64,000 nucleotides of DNA from Trabulsiella odontotermitis (GTDB taxonomy: Bacteria; Pseudomonadota; Gammaproteobacteria; Enterobacterales; Enterobacteriaceae): NCBI RefSeq assembly GCF_001297775.1, contig NZ_LIFX01000003.1:62001-126000 (forward strand). Direction: 5' to 3'. The position numbers and the translations under genes were made by a program. Position 1 is the first letter of the stretch. Each line of letters starts with the position of its first letter. The notes below the pieces were generated by a model. The model did not search any database and was not told where the DNA came from. It saw only the letters and a list, made by a program, of their open reading frames with translations. Below are positions 26,927-35,679 of the stretch, one piece after another.

Positions 26927-28273
26927 ATGTCTGAAATAACCCACAGCGGGCTGAGCGGTAAAGCGATGCGGCGCGTCGTGATGGGCAGCTTTGCTGGCGC
27001 ATTACTGGAGTGGTACGACTTTTTTATCTTCGGTACGGCTGCTGGCCTGGTGTTTGCCCCGCTCTTTTTCCCCGACAGCGATCCCTGGATTGGACTGATC
27101 GCCGCCTTTGCCACCTTCGGCGTGGGGTTTCTGACGCGCCCGTTGGGTGGCATCGTCTTCGGTCATTTCGGTGATAAAGTCGGTCGGAAAATAACCCTCA
27201 TCTGGACGCTCGGTATCGTTGGTGTTTCAACTTTTCTGATTGGCTTTATCCCGACCTATAAAGAGATTGGTGTCTGGGCGCCGCTGACGCTGATGGCGCT
27301 GCGCCTGATCCAGGGCTTTGGCCTGGGGGGTGAATACGGCGGTGCGGCGTTAATGACCATTGAATCCGCGCCGGAATCGAAGCGCGGTTTTCTCGGCTCG
27401 TTGCCACAGACCGCGGCCTCGGCGGGGATCATGCTGGCAACGGGGGTATTTGCACTTTGTAACCACTTCCTGACCCAGGAACAGTTCCTTTCCTGGGGCT
27501 GGCGTATTCCGTTCTGGCTGTCGGCGGTGATGCTGGCGGTGGGGATGTTTATTCGCCTGCACACGGAAGAGACGCTCGATTTCCAGAAACGACGGAAACT
27601 GGTCGTGCCGGGGAAATCCCACCTGCCGCTGTTCGAGCTGTTTCGCCATCACCCGCGCAACATTTTGCTGGCGCTGGGCGCGCGGCTGGCGGAGAGCGTG
27701 TCGTCAAACATCATCAACGCATTCGGCATTGTCTATATATCCAGCCAGCTGGCATTGTCACGGGATATCCCGCTGACCGGGATGCTGATCGCCTCCACCA
27801 TCGGCATTCTGTGTTGCCCGTTGATGGGCTGGATTTCAGACCGCGTCGGTCAGCGAAAAATCTACCTGCTGGGAGCCGGGTTCTGCGTTCTGTTCGCCTT
27901 TCCGTTCTTTCTGCTACTCGGCACTAAAAGCACGCTGATTATCTGGTGCAGCATGATTGTCGGCTACAACCTCGGGCCGACGATGATGTTCGCTGTGCAA
28001 CCGACGCTATTTACCCGCATGTTCGGCACCCATGTGCGCTACACCGGGCTGTCATTTGCCTACCAGTTCTCCGCTATTCTCGGCGGAATGAGCCCGCTGA
28101 TTGCCTCCAGTTTGCTGGCGTTGGGCGATGGCGAGCCGTGGTATGTCGCGCTGTTCCTGTTTCTTATCTCGGTGCTGTCGTTTGTTTGCGTCTGGCTCAT
28201 TACGCCACATCAGACTGCGGATTACGCCGGGCAGGATAAGCCGTTATCACAACACCAGGGAACCACACTATGA
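26927..28273 (+). CDS. MHS-family MFS transporter (ProP/KgtP/ShiA-like)
   Basis: 448 residues. GALLEWYDFFIFGTAAGLVFAPLFFP and GFLTRPLGGIVFGHFGDKVGRK are the signature of the metabolite:H+ symporter family. SD CGGAGGAG supports the ATG at 26927. With the MFS gene just upstream, the operon codes for two unrelated permeases, which would suit one importer and one exporter of dihydroxypropane sulfonate. Direction and cargo are not shown by the sequence. Its TGA overlaps the ATG of the mutarotase gene. Confidence 0.82.
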   Translation: MSEITHSGLSGKAMRRVVMGSFAGALLEWYDFFIFGTAAGLVFAPLFFPDSDPWIGLIAAFATFGVGFLTRPLGGIVFGHFGDKVGRKITLIWTLGIVGVSTFLIGFIPTYKEIGVWAPLTLMALRLIQGFGLGGEYGGAALMTIESAPESKRGFLGSLPQTAASAGIMLATGVFALCNHFLTQEQFLSWGWRIPFWLSAVMLAVGMFIRLHTEETLDFQKRRKLVVPGKSHLPLFELFRHHPRNILLALGARLAESVSSNIINAFGIVYISSQLALSRDIPLTGMLIASTIGILCCPLMGWISDRVGQRKIYLLGAGFCVLFAFPFFLLLGTKSTLIIWCSMIVGYNLGPTMMFAVQPTLFTRMFGTHVRYTGLSFAYQFSAILGGMSPLIASSLLALGDGEPWYVALFLFLISVLSFVCVWLITPHQTADYAGQDKPLSQHQGTTL

Positions 28274-29151
28274 ATAAAGACTTTTCGACCGATCACCGAC
28301 AGGCGCTGCAACAGGCATTTGACGCGCTATGGCCGGGCCCGCAGGGTGACATAATCGTTCTTCAGCAAGGTCATCTGTTGCTGCACATTAATGCGCAGGA
28401 TGGCGCGCGCATCACCTCGCTTCAGGCGTTTGGTATGGAGGTGTTGCGTCAGTGGCATTCAGAGCGACGCGCCTTCCAGTATGGCTGTTTCCCGATGGTT
28501 CCGTGGGCCGGGCGACTCGGTAACGCCACGCTGGTTTTCGATGGACATGCGCATCCATTACCGGCCAATAAATCGCCGCATGCGCTACACGGTATGGCCT
28601 GCTACACCGCGTGGGAAGTGGTAGAGCGAAGCACCAGTCAGGTAACGCTACGCATGACGCTCGGACACCCGTGGCCGTGGGCGGGTGACGTGCTGCAAAC
28701 CATCGCGCTTGATAACGACGCCGTATGTCTGCGGCTGGTGATCCGCTCCGCGCAGGGGCGTTTCCCGGCATCTGCAGGCTGGCATCCGTGGTTTAATAAA
28801 ATCGTTGGCGGGGAAGCGTTGCAGATTGAATTTTCGTCGGACTGGCAGGAAGAACCGGGCGATAACGAACTGCCAACCGGCAGGCGGATCCCACCGCGTC
28901 CGGGGCCCTGGGACGATGCATTCGGCTTCCATAAGGGCGTGGATGTTACGCTGCGCTGGCCCGGACGTCTGCAGATGCATATGACTTCTCCGGCGCACAG
29001 CCTGGTGGTGTTTGATAAGCAACCTGATGCAGCCTGCGTGAACCCGCTGACGCAGGCACCCGATGGTATCAACCGTGATCCTGACTGCGTGACGCCTGAT
29101 ACGCCGCTGGTCCTGGAAACCCGCTGGCAGTTTGCAACAGACCCGCAGTAA
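28270..29151 (+). CDS. Aldose 1-epimerase (mutarotase) family protein, YihR-like role
   Basis: 293 residues, galactose-mutarotase fold. Candidate catalytic residues are the His in PHALHGMACY, a second His in SAGWHPWF and the base Glu in LVLETRW near the C-terminus. The enzyme interconverts anomers of an aldose. In E. coli the sulfoglycolysis cluster also has a mutarotase (YihR), so its presence here keeps that theme, and implies that an aldose is handled by this pathway. Start codon overlaps the stop of the MHS transporter (ATGA). Last gene of the operon. Confidence 0.82.
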   Translation: MNKDFSTDHRQALQQAFDALWPGPQGDIIVLQQGHLLLHINAQDGARITSLQAFGMEVLRQWHSERRAFQYGCFPMVPWAGRLGNATLVFDGHAHPLPANKSPHALHGMACYTAWEVVERSTSQVTLRMTLGHPWPWAGDVLQTIALDNDAVCLRLVIRSAQGRFPASAGWHPWFNKIVGGEALQIEFSSDWQEEPGDNELPTGRRIPPRPGPWDDAFGFHKGVDVTLRWPGRLQMHMTSPAHSLVVFDKQPDAACVNPLTQAPDGINRDPDCVTPDTPLVLETRWQFATDPQ

Positions 29152-29405
29152 GAAAAAAGCCGAAAATTTAAATCAGAATGAATGATGAGCTCGGATTATT
29201 TACCATCTTTTATGAATAATCCGTTTTTATTATTTATTTAAAAGATTTATTTTGATCGAAAATCCCAAAATGACCTTATTGTTTCAGCTTTTTTATATCC
29301 CTGGGGAATGTGACATGCGACAAGGAAATAACAGGTCGCTATAAATAAAATTTTATTTGTCAGGATGACGTGTTCTGACTCACTACATTTATCATTGAGG
29401 GAACT

Positions 29406-29690
29406 ATGAAAAAAGCATTATTAGCAATGTTGTTCGTTTCTGCTGCGTCGGCTTCTTATGCAGCTGATGTGAGTCCGACTTGCCAGAAGTACTTTGACTC
29501 CGTTGAAAACTTTATTGAAATGGCGAAAGCGCACCCGGAAGCGAAAGCACAAATTGAGACGTTGAAAACGCAGTTTGAGCAAAGTAAAACACAAATTACC
29601 GCACTTCCGGCTGAATCTCAGGAGCAGGCATGCAAACCGGCTCTGGATGCAATGGAGCAGGTGACTGCTCAGCTGAAAGCAGCGAAATAA
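29406..29690 (+). CDS. Small periplasmic helical protein, DUF5339-like
   Basis: 94 residues with a clear signal peptide (MKKALLAMLFVSAASASYA/ADV). The mature part is short, helical and Lys/Glu/Gln-rich, with two cysteines (SPTCQKY and EQACKPA) that could form a disulfide. The layout fits the DUF5339 group of small enterobacterial periplasmic proteins, function unknown. SD TTGAGGGA. It has its own 254-bp upstream region, in which I see no defined site, and its own terminator. Confidence 0.7.
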   Translation: MKKALLAMLFVSAASASYAADVSPTCQKYFDSVENFIEMAKAHPEAKAQIETLKTQFEQSKTQITALPAESQEQACKPALDAMEQVTAQLKAAK

Positions 29691-29744
29691 TTTAGCTGAC
29701 AGAAAGCGTCAGGGAATGGGGAAAATACCCCAGCGCTAAAACAC

Positions 29745-29780
29745 ACAGAGAGCCGTAATGGTTCTCTGTTTTTTTGTTTT
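29745..29780 (+). terminator. Terminator after the small periplasmic protein gene
   Basis: 10-bp stem ACAGAGAGCC/GGTTCTCTGT with one G-U pair and a 5-nt loop, followed by a run of T. It may also work weakly on the other strand for the small minus-strand gene. Confidence 0.85.
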
Positions 29781-29898
29781 TATACATTATTAAATGCTTA
29801 TAGGTACCTGGGCTGGGGTGGAACCACGAATGTAGCGGGGCGACGAGGGCACGGGAGTCTGGCGACCCCGAAAAATGAGGGCTCCGCAAGCGCCGGAA

Positions 29899-30054
29899 TT
29901 ACTTGAGCGCTTTAAGCCACATCATTAACTGTTTCAGTTCTGAGCCGGTCAGCGCCGGGATGGTCACTTTCCGTTTCAGCTCAGTACTGACAAGCTCAAG
30001 CGCGAGCCTCATCATTTGATCGTTCTTGCCGTGTGAAATGACATCTGTACGCAT
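29899..30054 (-). CDS. 51-residue hypothetical protein
   Basis: A short gene on the minus strand: ATG at 30052-30054, stop TAA at 29899-29901. A very good SD, AGGAGG, lies 8 nt before the ATG. The peptide starts MRTDVISHGKNDQMMRLAL and ends in a Leu/Lys/Met-rich amphipathic stretch; it is basic, with no signal or membrane segment. I do not recognise the family. A good extended -10-like sequence (minus strand, near 30095) lies upstream. The 3' side (29781-29898) is unusually G-rich on the plus strand. Confidence 0.6.
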   Translation of the reverse strand: MRTDVISHGKNDQMMRLALELVSTELKRKVTIPALTGSELKQLMMWLKALK

Positions 30055-30235
30055 GGCAGTACCTCCTCAATGTGAAAATATGCGCGAGCGCGATATAAGC
30101 ACATGTTTAACAAGGAAATGCTAGATGTAGCGTCATTACGTCACAAATGGTACTACATGTTGGGTATTGTAACTGAAGTTTTCTGCAAGGCAAGTGACAA
30201 TTTGAGGAAAGTCCAGGGGAATATTCTGTTGTTTT

Positions 30236-30781
30236 TCAAAAGGCAGAGGGGACAAGGGTCACGGCGTCGTAATTGCACTGAACCAGGCATTCGCCACAGC
30301 CTGTGCAGCGTTCGCTGTCCAGTTCTGGCAGCCATGTTTCTCCAGGAGTACAGGCCTGCGAGGGACAACTATCCACACACTGATTGCAGCGGCGAACCGG
30401 GTTGATGCAACTGGCGTTGAAAACGGGGCGCAGGCCGGTGTCGAACTGTGCCTGCGGCAACAATGCGCCGACATCGCAGGCCTCAATGCACCGTCCACAG
30501 CCATCGCAACTGGCGTACTGAATATTGAGCTGCGGCAGCCCGCTTTCGTGTTTATCCAGAATTCCCATCGGGCAGGCGTCAATACAGAGATGACACTGAG
30601 TGCATTGCGCATGGAATTCGGCAACAGGTAGCGCGCCGGGCGGCAGCGGGATCGCGGGATACGCGGACGGCGTTTCCGGCGCAACCTGACGGGCGGCGCT
30701 GACGACGGCGCGGAACAGCCCGCGCCGACTGACGTGACGATGTGAGAGGTACTCCTGATAATACCGCTCGGATTTGCTCAT
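30236..30781 (-). CDS. NapF-like polyferredoxin of the dms-type operon
   Basis: 181 residues with four cysteine clusters of the 4Fe-4S ferredoxin type: CTQCHLCIDACP, CDGCGRCIEAC, CNQCVDSCPSQAC and CTGCGECLVQC. A basic N-terminus (SHRHVSRRGLF) comes before them. NapF is a cytoplasmic iron-sulfur protein that assists maturation of periplasmic nitrate reductase; here the protein is placed last in a DMSO-reductase operon, so a similar electron-supply or maturation role for the DmsA-like enzyme is likely. Its ATG overlaps the stop of the chaperone gene by one base. Confidence 0.8.
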   Translation of the reverse strand: MSKSERYYQEYLSHRHVSRRGLFRAVVSAARQVAPETPSAYPAIPLPPGALPVAEFHAQCTQCHLCIDACPMGILDKHESGLPQLNIQYASCDGCGRCIEACDVGALLPQAQFDTGLRPVFNASCINPVRRCNQCVDSCPSQACTPGETWLPELDSERCTGCGECLVQCNYDAVTLVPSAF

Positions 30782-31374
30782 CAGAAAAACAACCTTCTGG
30801 TCTCTGGTCGCAGCGCTTTTCGCTGCTGAATATCATTAAGAAACAGTGTCGCGACTCTGGCGAGACGGGCGTAGAACGGGCTAATCTCATTGCGCTTGAG
30901 CAGTTCGAGATAGCGATGCGCCCACGGCAGCAAATGTACTTCCAGCAGCGTGGCGGCCGCGTTCGGGTTTCCGCGCTCCAGCAGGGCGCTCCAGGCGAGC
31001 AGCATCAGGCCGAACTGGTCTTCAGGCTCATTGTCTTTACCATCAAAAGCAATGCCGTGACGGCGCAAAAACGCGCGGTACAGGGCAGTAGATTCCCCCA
31101 TCAACAGGTTATCTCTTTCCAGATAAACGGAACCCCACGGCGGGGCGACCATTTCACCCTGACCTTCAAAAAGCGTTGAAAATTGCCAGATCAACGCCTC
31201 GTCATCAGGTTGTGGCCATTGCTCGCAAAGCGCGGCGATTCGTTCAGGATCGTTCCATGAATAAAGGGAAGGTAATGTCGGGAGGCACTGCAACAGCTCC
31301 CGGGTTTCGCTACGCTCAGGTGAATAGTAAAACAAAGCACCGAGGATTCGCGTCATTACTGCATGGGCTGACAT
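30781..31374 (-). CDS. TorD/DmsD-family redox enzyme maturation chaperone
   Basis: 197 residues, all-helical TorD-family chaperone. MAPPWGSVYLERDNLLMGEST matches the family's conserved E-P-x-DH region in position (here PPWGSVYLE). It should bind the Tat signal peptide of the DmsA-like subunit until the molybdenum cofactor is inserted. The ATG at 31374 has AGGAG upstream; a longer frame to 31461 would run into the dmsC end and is not needed. Gene order A-B-C-chaperone-ferredoxin is consistent. Confidence 0.8.
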   Translation of the reverse strand: MSAHAVMTRILGALFYYSPERSETRELLQCLPTLPSLYSWNDPERIAALCEQWPQPDDEALIWQFSTLFEGQGEMVAPPWGSVYLERDNLLMGESTALYRAFLRRHGIAFDGKDNEPEDQFGLMLLAWSALLERGNPNAAATLLEVHLLPWAHRYLELLKRNEISPFYARLARVATLFLNDIQQRKALRPETRRLFF

Positions 31375-31442
31375 GTCATTCACTCCTGTTGTGACCCGGC
31401 CAGACGAAAACGGCAGCCAGTCATCCGCTGGCTGCCCACTGA

Positions 31443-32219
31443 TTACATCGGTAACGTCCATAAGTTATAGAAAGCGACCCGACCTGCCAGCTCCGCTGCG
31501 ACGATCACCAGCACCGCGGTCGCCAGTACCGGTTGCCCGGAATTTCGTCGTGCGTATGCCATTGCGCAGATCAACCCGAGTGCTAACAGGACTCCCTGAG
31601 CAGTGAACCACGTTGTTTGCGCCGATGCCAACGCGCTGTCTGCATTTGTGATAGTCGACATATATCCAGGCAACAAGCAGAAACTGGCGAGAATGGCGAT
31701 GATGCAAACCCACAGTCCCACGCGGCGCGCACCAAAGAAGGCGGCCAGCGCGCCACCGCCGATGAACGGTGTCAGCACCATGATGGCGGTGGTGTAGTGC
31801 GAGCTCCAGGTCGCGACGGTTGGCAACTGGTAAATGCGCGGAATGGCGAGCACAAAGATTACGCCGACCGCCGCCGCCAGCCAGGCGAGGGAGACAAACA
31901 GCGATGACGCACCGCGTTTCAACAGCAGCCCAAGCGCACTAAGGCCGCCGAGCGTGCCGAACACCGCTGAGAGCGCGATTTCGTTGCTCATTGGCGATTC
32001 CCCGACGCGGAACAGCATATTCAGCGCCCGCGCCGGTTGCCCGACGTGGAAAATACCCATCACCACGCCAAGACCAAACAGGCACATCGCCGTGAACAGC
32101 CCAATGGCCATTCGTCGCGCGTCAATCTGCTTCAGCGCGCCACCGATCAGCAACAGGATAAACGCGCCCACGGCGCACTGCGTAAAGACGGTGAAAAACA
32201 CCAGAGGTAACTCATGCAT
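31443..32219 (-). CDS. dmsC: DmsC-like membrane anchor subunit
   Basis: 258 residues, eight or so hydrophobic segments, starting MHELPLVFFTVFTQCAVGAF as in DmsC. The subunit anchors DmsAB in the inner membrane and oxidises menaquinol. SD GGAG before the ATG at 32219; the gene overlaps the 3' end of dmsB by 8 bp, so the two are translated together. Confidence 0.88.
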   Translation of the reverse strand: MHELPLVFFTVFTQCAVGAFILLLIGGALKQIDARRMAIGLFTAMCLFGLGVVMGIFHVGQPARALNMLFRVGESPMSNEIALSAVFGTLGGLSALGLLLKRGASSLFVSLAWLAAAVGVIFVLAIPRIYQLPTVATWSSHYTTAIMVLTPFIGGGALAAFFGARRVGLWVCIIAILASFCLLPGYMSTITNADSALASAQTTWFTAQGVLLALGLICAMAYARRNSGQPVLATAVLVIVAAELAGRVAFYNLWTLPM

Positions 32220-32838
32220 GGCGAGTCTCCTGCAGATTCTGAATGGCGCCTGCCTTATCACCGCTGGCTTTCGCCTTCGGATGCGGTTTGACGATCAGGT
32301 TAGGGCGAGTGAATGAGGCAGACGGCAGCGGCGCAATCTCGTTTTCGCTGCCATATTTTGCGCGCAGCTCGTCAATCGGGCCGAAATCCAGCGCGCGCTG
32401 CGGGCAGGAATCGACGCAGATCGGGCGCAGGTTTTGCGCCAGCCGATCCAGGCAACCGTCGCATTTGCGCATCACTTTCGCTTTCGCATCAAATTGCGGC
32501 GCACCGTACGGGCAGCGCATTTCACAGTAGCGGCAGCCGACGCAAATGGTGTCGTCGACCACGACCAGACCATCTTCTTCACGCTTGTGCATCGCGCCCG
32601 TCGGGCAGCCTGCGGTGCAGGTGGGTTCATCGCAGTGGTTACAGGCGATGGAGAGATAGTAGGCGAACGTGTCGTTGTGCCAGCTGTCGCCTTCCTTTAC
32701 CCACTCGCCGCCGCCGTATTCGTATACGCGGCGCAGTTTCGGTCCGACATCTAAATCTTTATTGTCCTTACAACTGACCTGGCAGGTTTTGCAGCCTGAA
32801 CAGCGCGAGGAGTCAACGTAAAAGCCATATTGTTTCAT
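32212..32838 (-). CDS. dmsB: DmsB-like iron-sulfur subunit
   Basis: 208 residues with four 4Fe-4S motifs: CSGCKTCQVSC, CNHCDEPTCTAGCP, CVGCRYCEMRC and CDGCLDRLAQN...CVDSCP. This is the electron-transfer subunit between DmsC and DmsA. SD AAGGAG before the ATG at 32838. It follows dmsA by 13 bp. Confidence 0.92.
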   Translation of the reverse strand: MKQYGFYVDSSRCSGCKTCQVSCKDNKDLDVGPKLRRVYEYGGGEWVKEGDSWHNDTFAYYLSIACNHCDEPTCTAGCPTGAMHKREEDGLVVVDDTICVGCRYCEMRCPYGAPQFDAKAKVMRKCDGCLDRLAQNLRPICVDSCPQRALDFGPIDELRAKYGSENEIAPLPSASFTRPNLIVKPHPKAKASGDKAGAIQNLQETRHA

Positions 32839-32851
32839 ATCAGATCACTCC

Positions 32852-35281
32852 TTAAGCGCGTTTAATCTCAACCAGGTTCGTGTGTTGCGGGTTGCCTTTC
32901 GCCAGCGGTGAGGGCAGATGGTTGGTCAGCGAGTTGATACAGCGACCGACATCAACCCCGTCATTATCAAGACGAGTCCATGCGCCCTGCGGCATGGCGG
33001 CCACGCCCGGGATAATGCGGTTTGTCACCTTGCAGGGGATCTCAACCACCCCGCGATCATTAAACACACGCACCAGATCGCCGTTTTCCAGTTGCCGCGC
33101 GCGGGCATCGATCGGGTTGATCCACACTTCGTCTGGCACCGCTTCGTGAAGCGCCAGAATGTTGGTGTACGTGGAGTGGGTATGCCCTTTGGTATGGAAT
33201 CCGCTCAGTTGCAGCGGGTATTTCTCCGTCAACGTCTTGTTGAGGTGTGACTCTTTCACCACGCAGAATTCCGGTACCGCCGGGATGCGATCGCCTTCCA
33301 GCAGCGTCCATTTCTGCGCCAGATCCGCCAGCGCCTGCGAGTAGATCTCAATCTTACCTGATGGCGTGGTGAGCGGGTTGGCAACCGGGTCCGTGCGGAA
33401 ATCCGCGAACACCAGGCTCTGTTTGTCGGTCGCTATTTGCTGGTCGATGACCCCTTTGGTTTTAGCGACGTTCCATTCAGGCAAATAATCGCGTTTCTCT
33501 TTGATCTGCTGATAATGGAACTCGGCCCATTGCGCCTGCGTTCTGCCGAGGGTGAATTTCTCCCGCAGACCGAGATGCCCGGCGATGTCGGCGCAGATAT
33601 CGTAAGTACTGCGTACTTCCCACATCGGTGTGATGGTCTTCTGCAGCGCGATCATATAGTTGTGCGAACCCGCCGCGTAGGAGCTGTCGACCAGATCGTC
33701 GGCTTCAAGGTAGCTGGTTTCCGGCAGCAGAATATCGGCAAATTTCGCGCTGGGTGTCATGTGGTTTTCAATCACGATGATCGTTTCGCACAGCGTTTCA
33801 TCCGCCAGGATTTCGCGTGTACGTTTGATGTTGCCATGCTGGTTTATCAGCGCGTTCCCCGCCTGATTGACTACCAGTTTGATCCCGGTTTTCAGCTTAT
33901 CCGTGCCTTTCACGCCCATGGTGTTGGCGGTCATTTTTTCCGGATTCAGAATCGCATCGGTCCACAGATAGCAGGGGATCGACGTGGTAATCGGATTGGT
34001 CTCGGTCGGCAGCAGCGGAACGCCGTACGGTGTACCGTAAGGCCAGTTGCCGTTGTTGGTGCCAGGCAGACCAAAGTGGCCGGTCAGCGCGGGCAGCATC
34101 TGGATGGCGCGGACGGTTTGCTCGCCGTTGGCGTGGCGCTGCGGTCCCCAGCCCTGGCAGATATAACAGGCTTTCGCGCCGGCGATTTCCCGTGCCAGTT
34201 GTTTGATGCGCACTGCCGGAAGCCCGGTGATTGCCGCGGCCCATTCCGGCGTCTTGGCGATCCCGTCCGGGCCGGTGCCGAGAATGTAATCTTTATAGCT
34301 GGCGTTCGGCGCGGCCTGCGCAGGCAGGGTGGTGCTGTCGTAGCCGACGCAGTATTTATTAATTTCCGCTTCGTCGATCAGGTTTTCGCTGATCAGCGTC
34401 CAGGCGATCCCGGCGACCAGTGCGGCGTCGGTGGTCGGGCGAATGGGCAGCCATTCCGCATGTTCTGCAATCACCGAGTCGGTATAACGAGGGTCGATAA
34501 TCACCACTTTGGCATTGGAGGTTTCCAGCGCGCGGCGAATTTCCTCCACCTGGCCGCCGCCGGACATACGCGTTTCCGACAGATTCAGACCGAAGAAAAC
34601 CACCAAATCAGAATGGGCGATTTCGGTAAAATGGCTACCAGCATATTTGCCGTGCGTATAAGGTGTCGCGGTCGCAATTTGGGCGGTGGAATAGGTATTG
34701 TGGTAATTCAAATAGCCGCCGGAAATGTTTAGTAAACGTTTCCAGGCTGGCGTTCCCTGGGTGTGATAATAGGCCCCGGATTGATAGTTATAATAAATAG
34801 CTTCACGACCATATTTTTCGGTAATACGTGTCAGCTCATCGGCAATGAATTTCGTCGCTTCTTCCCAGCTGATGCGTTTGAATTTTCCTTCGCCACGTTT
34901 ACCGACGCGTTTCATCGGATACTTAATTCGGTCCGGGCTGTATACGCGCCAGCGGCTGGAGCGTCCGCGCAGGCAAGGGCGGATCTGGTGCTCGCCAAAT
35001 ACCGCATCGTCGCGGGCATCTTCAGGCTCGATACGCACGATGCGATCGTCCTTCACGATAACTTTCAGCGGGCAGCGGCTGCCACAGTTTACCAGGCACG
35101 CACTGTGGCGTACGGTCTCACCGGTGGTGGCGTCGGCGGGTGTTGCGGCTTGTGCTACGGATGAAAACGGCAAGGTAACGGCATTGCTCAGCGCAACGGC
35201 AGAGCCAATTTTGGCGGCTGTCGTCATCGCTTCCCGTCGTGAGATTTCTTTATTTAAAATCTCGCTAATTTTATTTTTCAT
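32852..35281 (-). CDS. dmsA: DmsA-like molybdopterin oxidoreductase, Tat-exported
   Basis: 809 residues. Twin-arginine signal (SRREAMTT) at the N-terminus. A 4Fe-4S-binding motif CLVNCGSRC with a downstream Cys in RPCLRGRSSRWRVYSPDR, then the molybdopterin domains (YYNYQSGAYY; VVFFGLNLSETRMSGGG; AKACYICQGWGPQRHANGEQ). It reduces an S- or N-oxide in anaerobic respiration. It is a paralogue type of DmsA/YnfE; the true acceptor may differ from DMSO. A perfect FNR box lies 66 bp upstream of its start. Confidence 0.9.
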   Translation of the reverse strand: MKNKISEILNKEISRREAMTTAAKIGSAVALSNAVTLPFSSVAQAATPADATTGETVRHSACLVNCGSRCPLKVIVKDDRIVRIEPEDARDDAVFGEHQIRPCLRGRSSRWRVYSPDRIKYPMKRVGKRGEGKFKRISWEEATKFIADELTRITEKYGREAIYYNYQSGAYYHTQGTPAWKRLLNISGGYLNYHNTYSTAQIATATPYTHGKYAGSHFTEIAHSDLVVFFGLNLSETRMSGGGQVEEIRRALETSNAKVVIIDPRYTDSVIAEHAEWLPIRPTTDAALVAGIAWTLISENLIDEAEINKYCVGYDSTTLPAQAAPNASYKDYILGTGPDGIAKTPEWAAAITGLPAVRIKQLAREIAGAKACYICQGWGPQRHANGEQTVRAIQMLPALTGHFGLPGTNNGNWPYGTPYGVPLLPTETNPITTSIPCYLWTDAILNPEKMTANTMGVKGTDKLKTGIKLVVNQAGNALINQHGNIKRTREILADETLCETIIVIENHMTPSAKFADILLPETSYLEADDLVDSSYAAGSHNYMIALQKTITPMWEVRSTYDICADIAGHLGLREKFTLGRTQAQWAEFHYQQIKEKRDYLPEWNVAKTKGVIDQQIATDKQSLVFADFRTDPVANPLTTPSGKIEIYSQALADLAQKWTLLEGDRIPAVPEFCVVKESHLNKTLTEKYPLQLSGFHTKGHTHSTYTNILALHEAVPDEVWINPIDARARQLENGDLVRVFNDRGVVEIPCKVTNRIIPGVAAMPQGAWTRLDNDGVDVGRCINSLTNHLPSPLAKGNPQHTNLVEIKRA

Positions 35282-35623
35282 TATTCACTATCCCCAGTAT
35301 GTCCAGTGTTTAACGATAAGTTGTTAGCGGGGAACGTTAATTGATGTCGATCAAGCGAATATGGCTGAAGCCCGATGGATGCTGGCTTTTGTGATGAATC
35401 TGACCGTGACTGTGAAATTCATTTTCTGACTGACAGAAATTCCTGGGTGCAATTTATTCTCATTACTCCTTTGGTGTATGTGAAATATCGCCACAGGGAT
35501 GTGATATACAGGATCAGGATGCTATCGATTTGTTAATTGTAATGACCGTTTGCGGTTGTTTGTTTCACGGGTTATGCGCGAAGACTTTTCGCCAGGTAAT
35601 TCATTCTTAAATTTCCGTTAGCC
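35282..35623. promoter_or_regulatory. Region upstream of dmsA
   Basis: The part next to dmsA holds the FNR site and a matching -10-like box (minus strand, 35313-35318, TATCGT). The remaining ~260 bp up to the terminator of the old-yellow-enzyme gene contain only a small inverted repeat (TTTCTG, 5 nt, CAGAAA at 35423-35439). I see no gene in it. Confidence 0.4.
35341..35354 (-). promoter_or_regulatory. Perfect FNR box of the dms-type operon
   Basis: TTGAT, 4 nt, ATCAA: an exact match to the FNR consensus. With a start point near 35306 on the minus strand, it would be centred at about -41.5, the class II activating position. Anaerobic induction of dmsABC is expected. Confidence 0.85.
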
Positions 35624-35657
35624 AAAAACAAAAGCCCCGCGTTTATTGCGGGGCTTT
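35624..35657 (-). terminator. Terminator of the old-yellow-enzyme gene
   Basis: 10-bp stem AAAGCCCCGC/GCGGGGCTTT with a 7-nt loop; on the minus strand the stem is followed by TGTTTTTGG. Confidence 0.9.
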
Positions 35658-35679
35658 CAGAATCAACGGGAGCAAGGAC

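Noticed and set aside
30103-30405. 100-codon plus-strand frame before the NapF-like gene
   Set aside because: It overlaps the 3' half of the well-supported NapF-like gene on the other strand; cysteine-rich look is a shadow of it.
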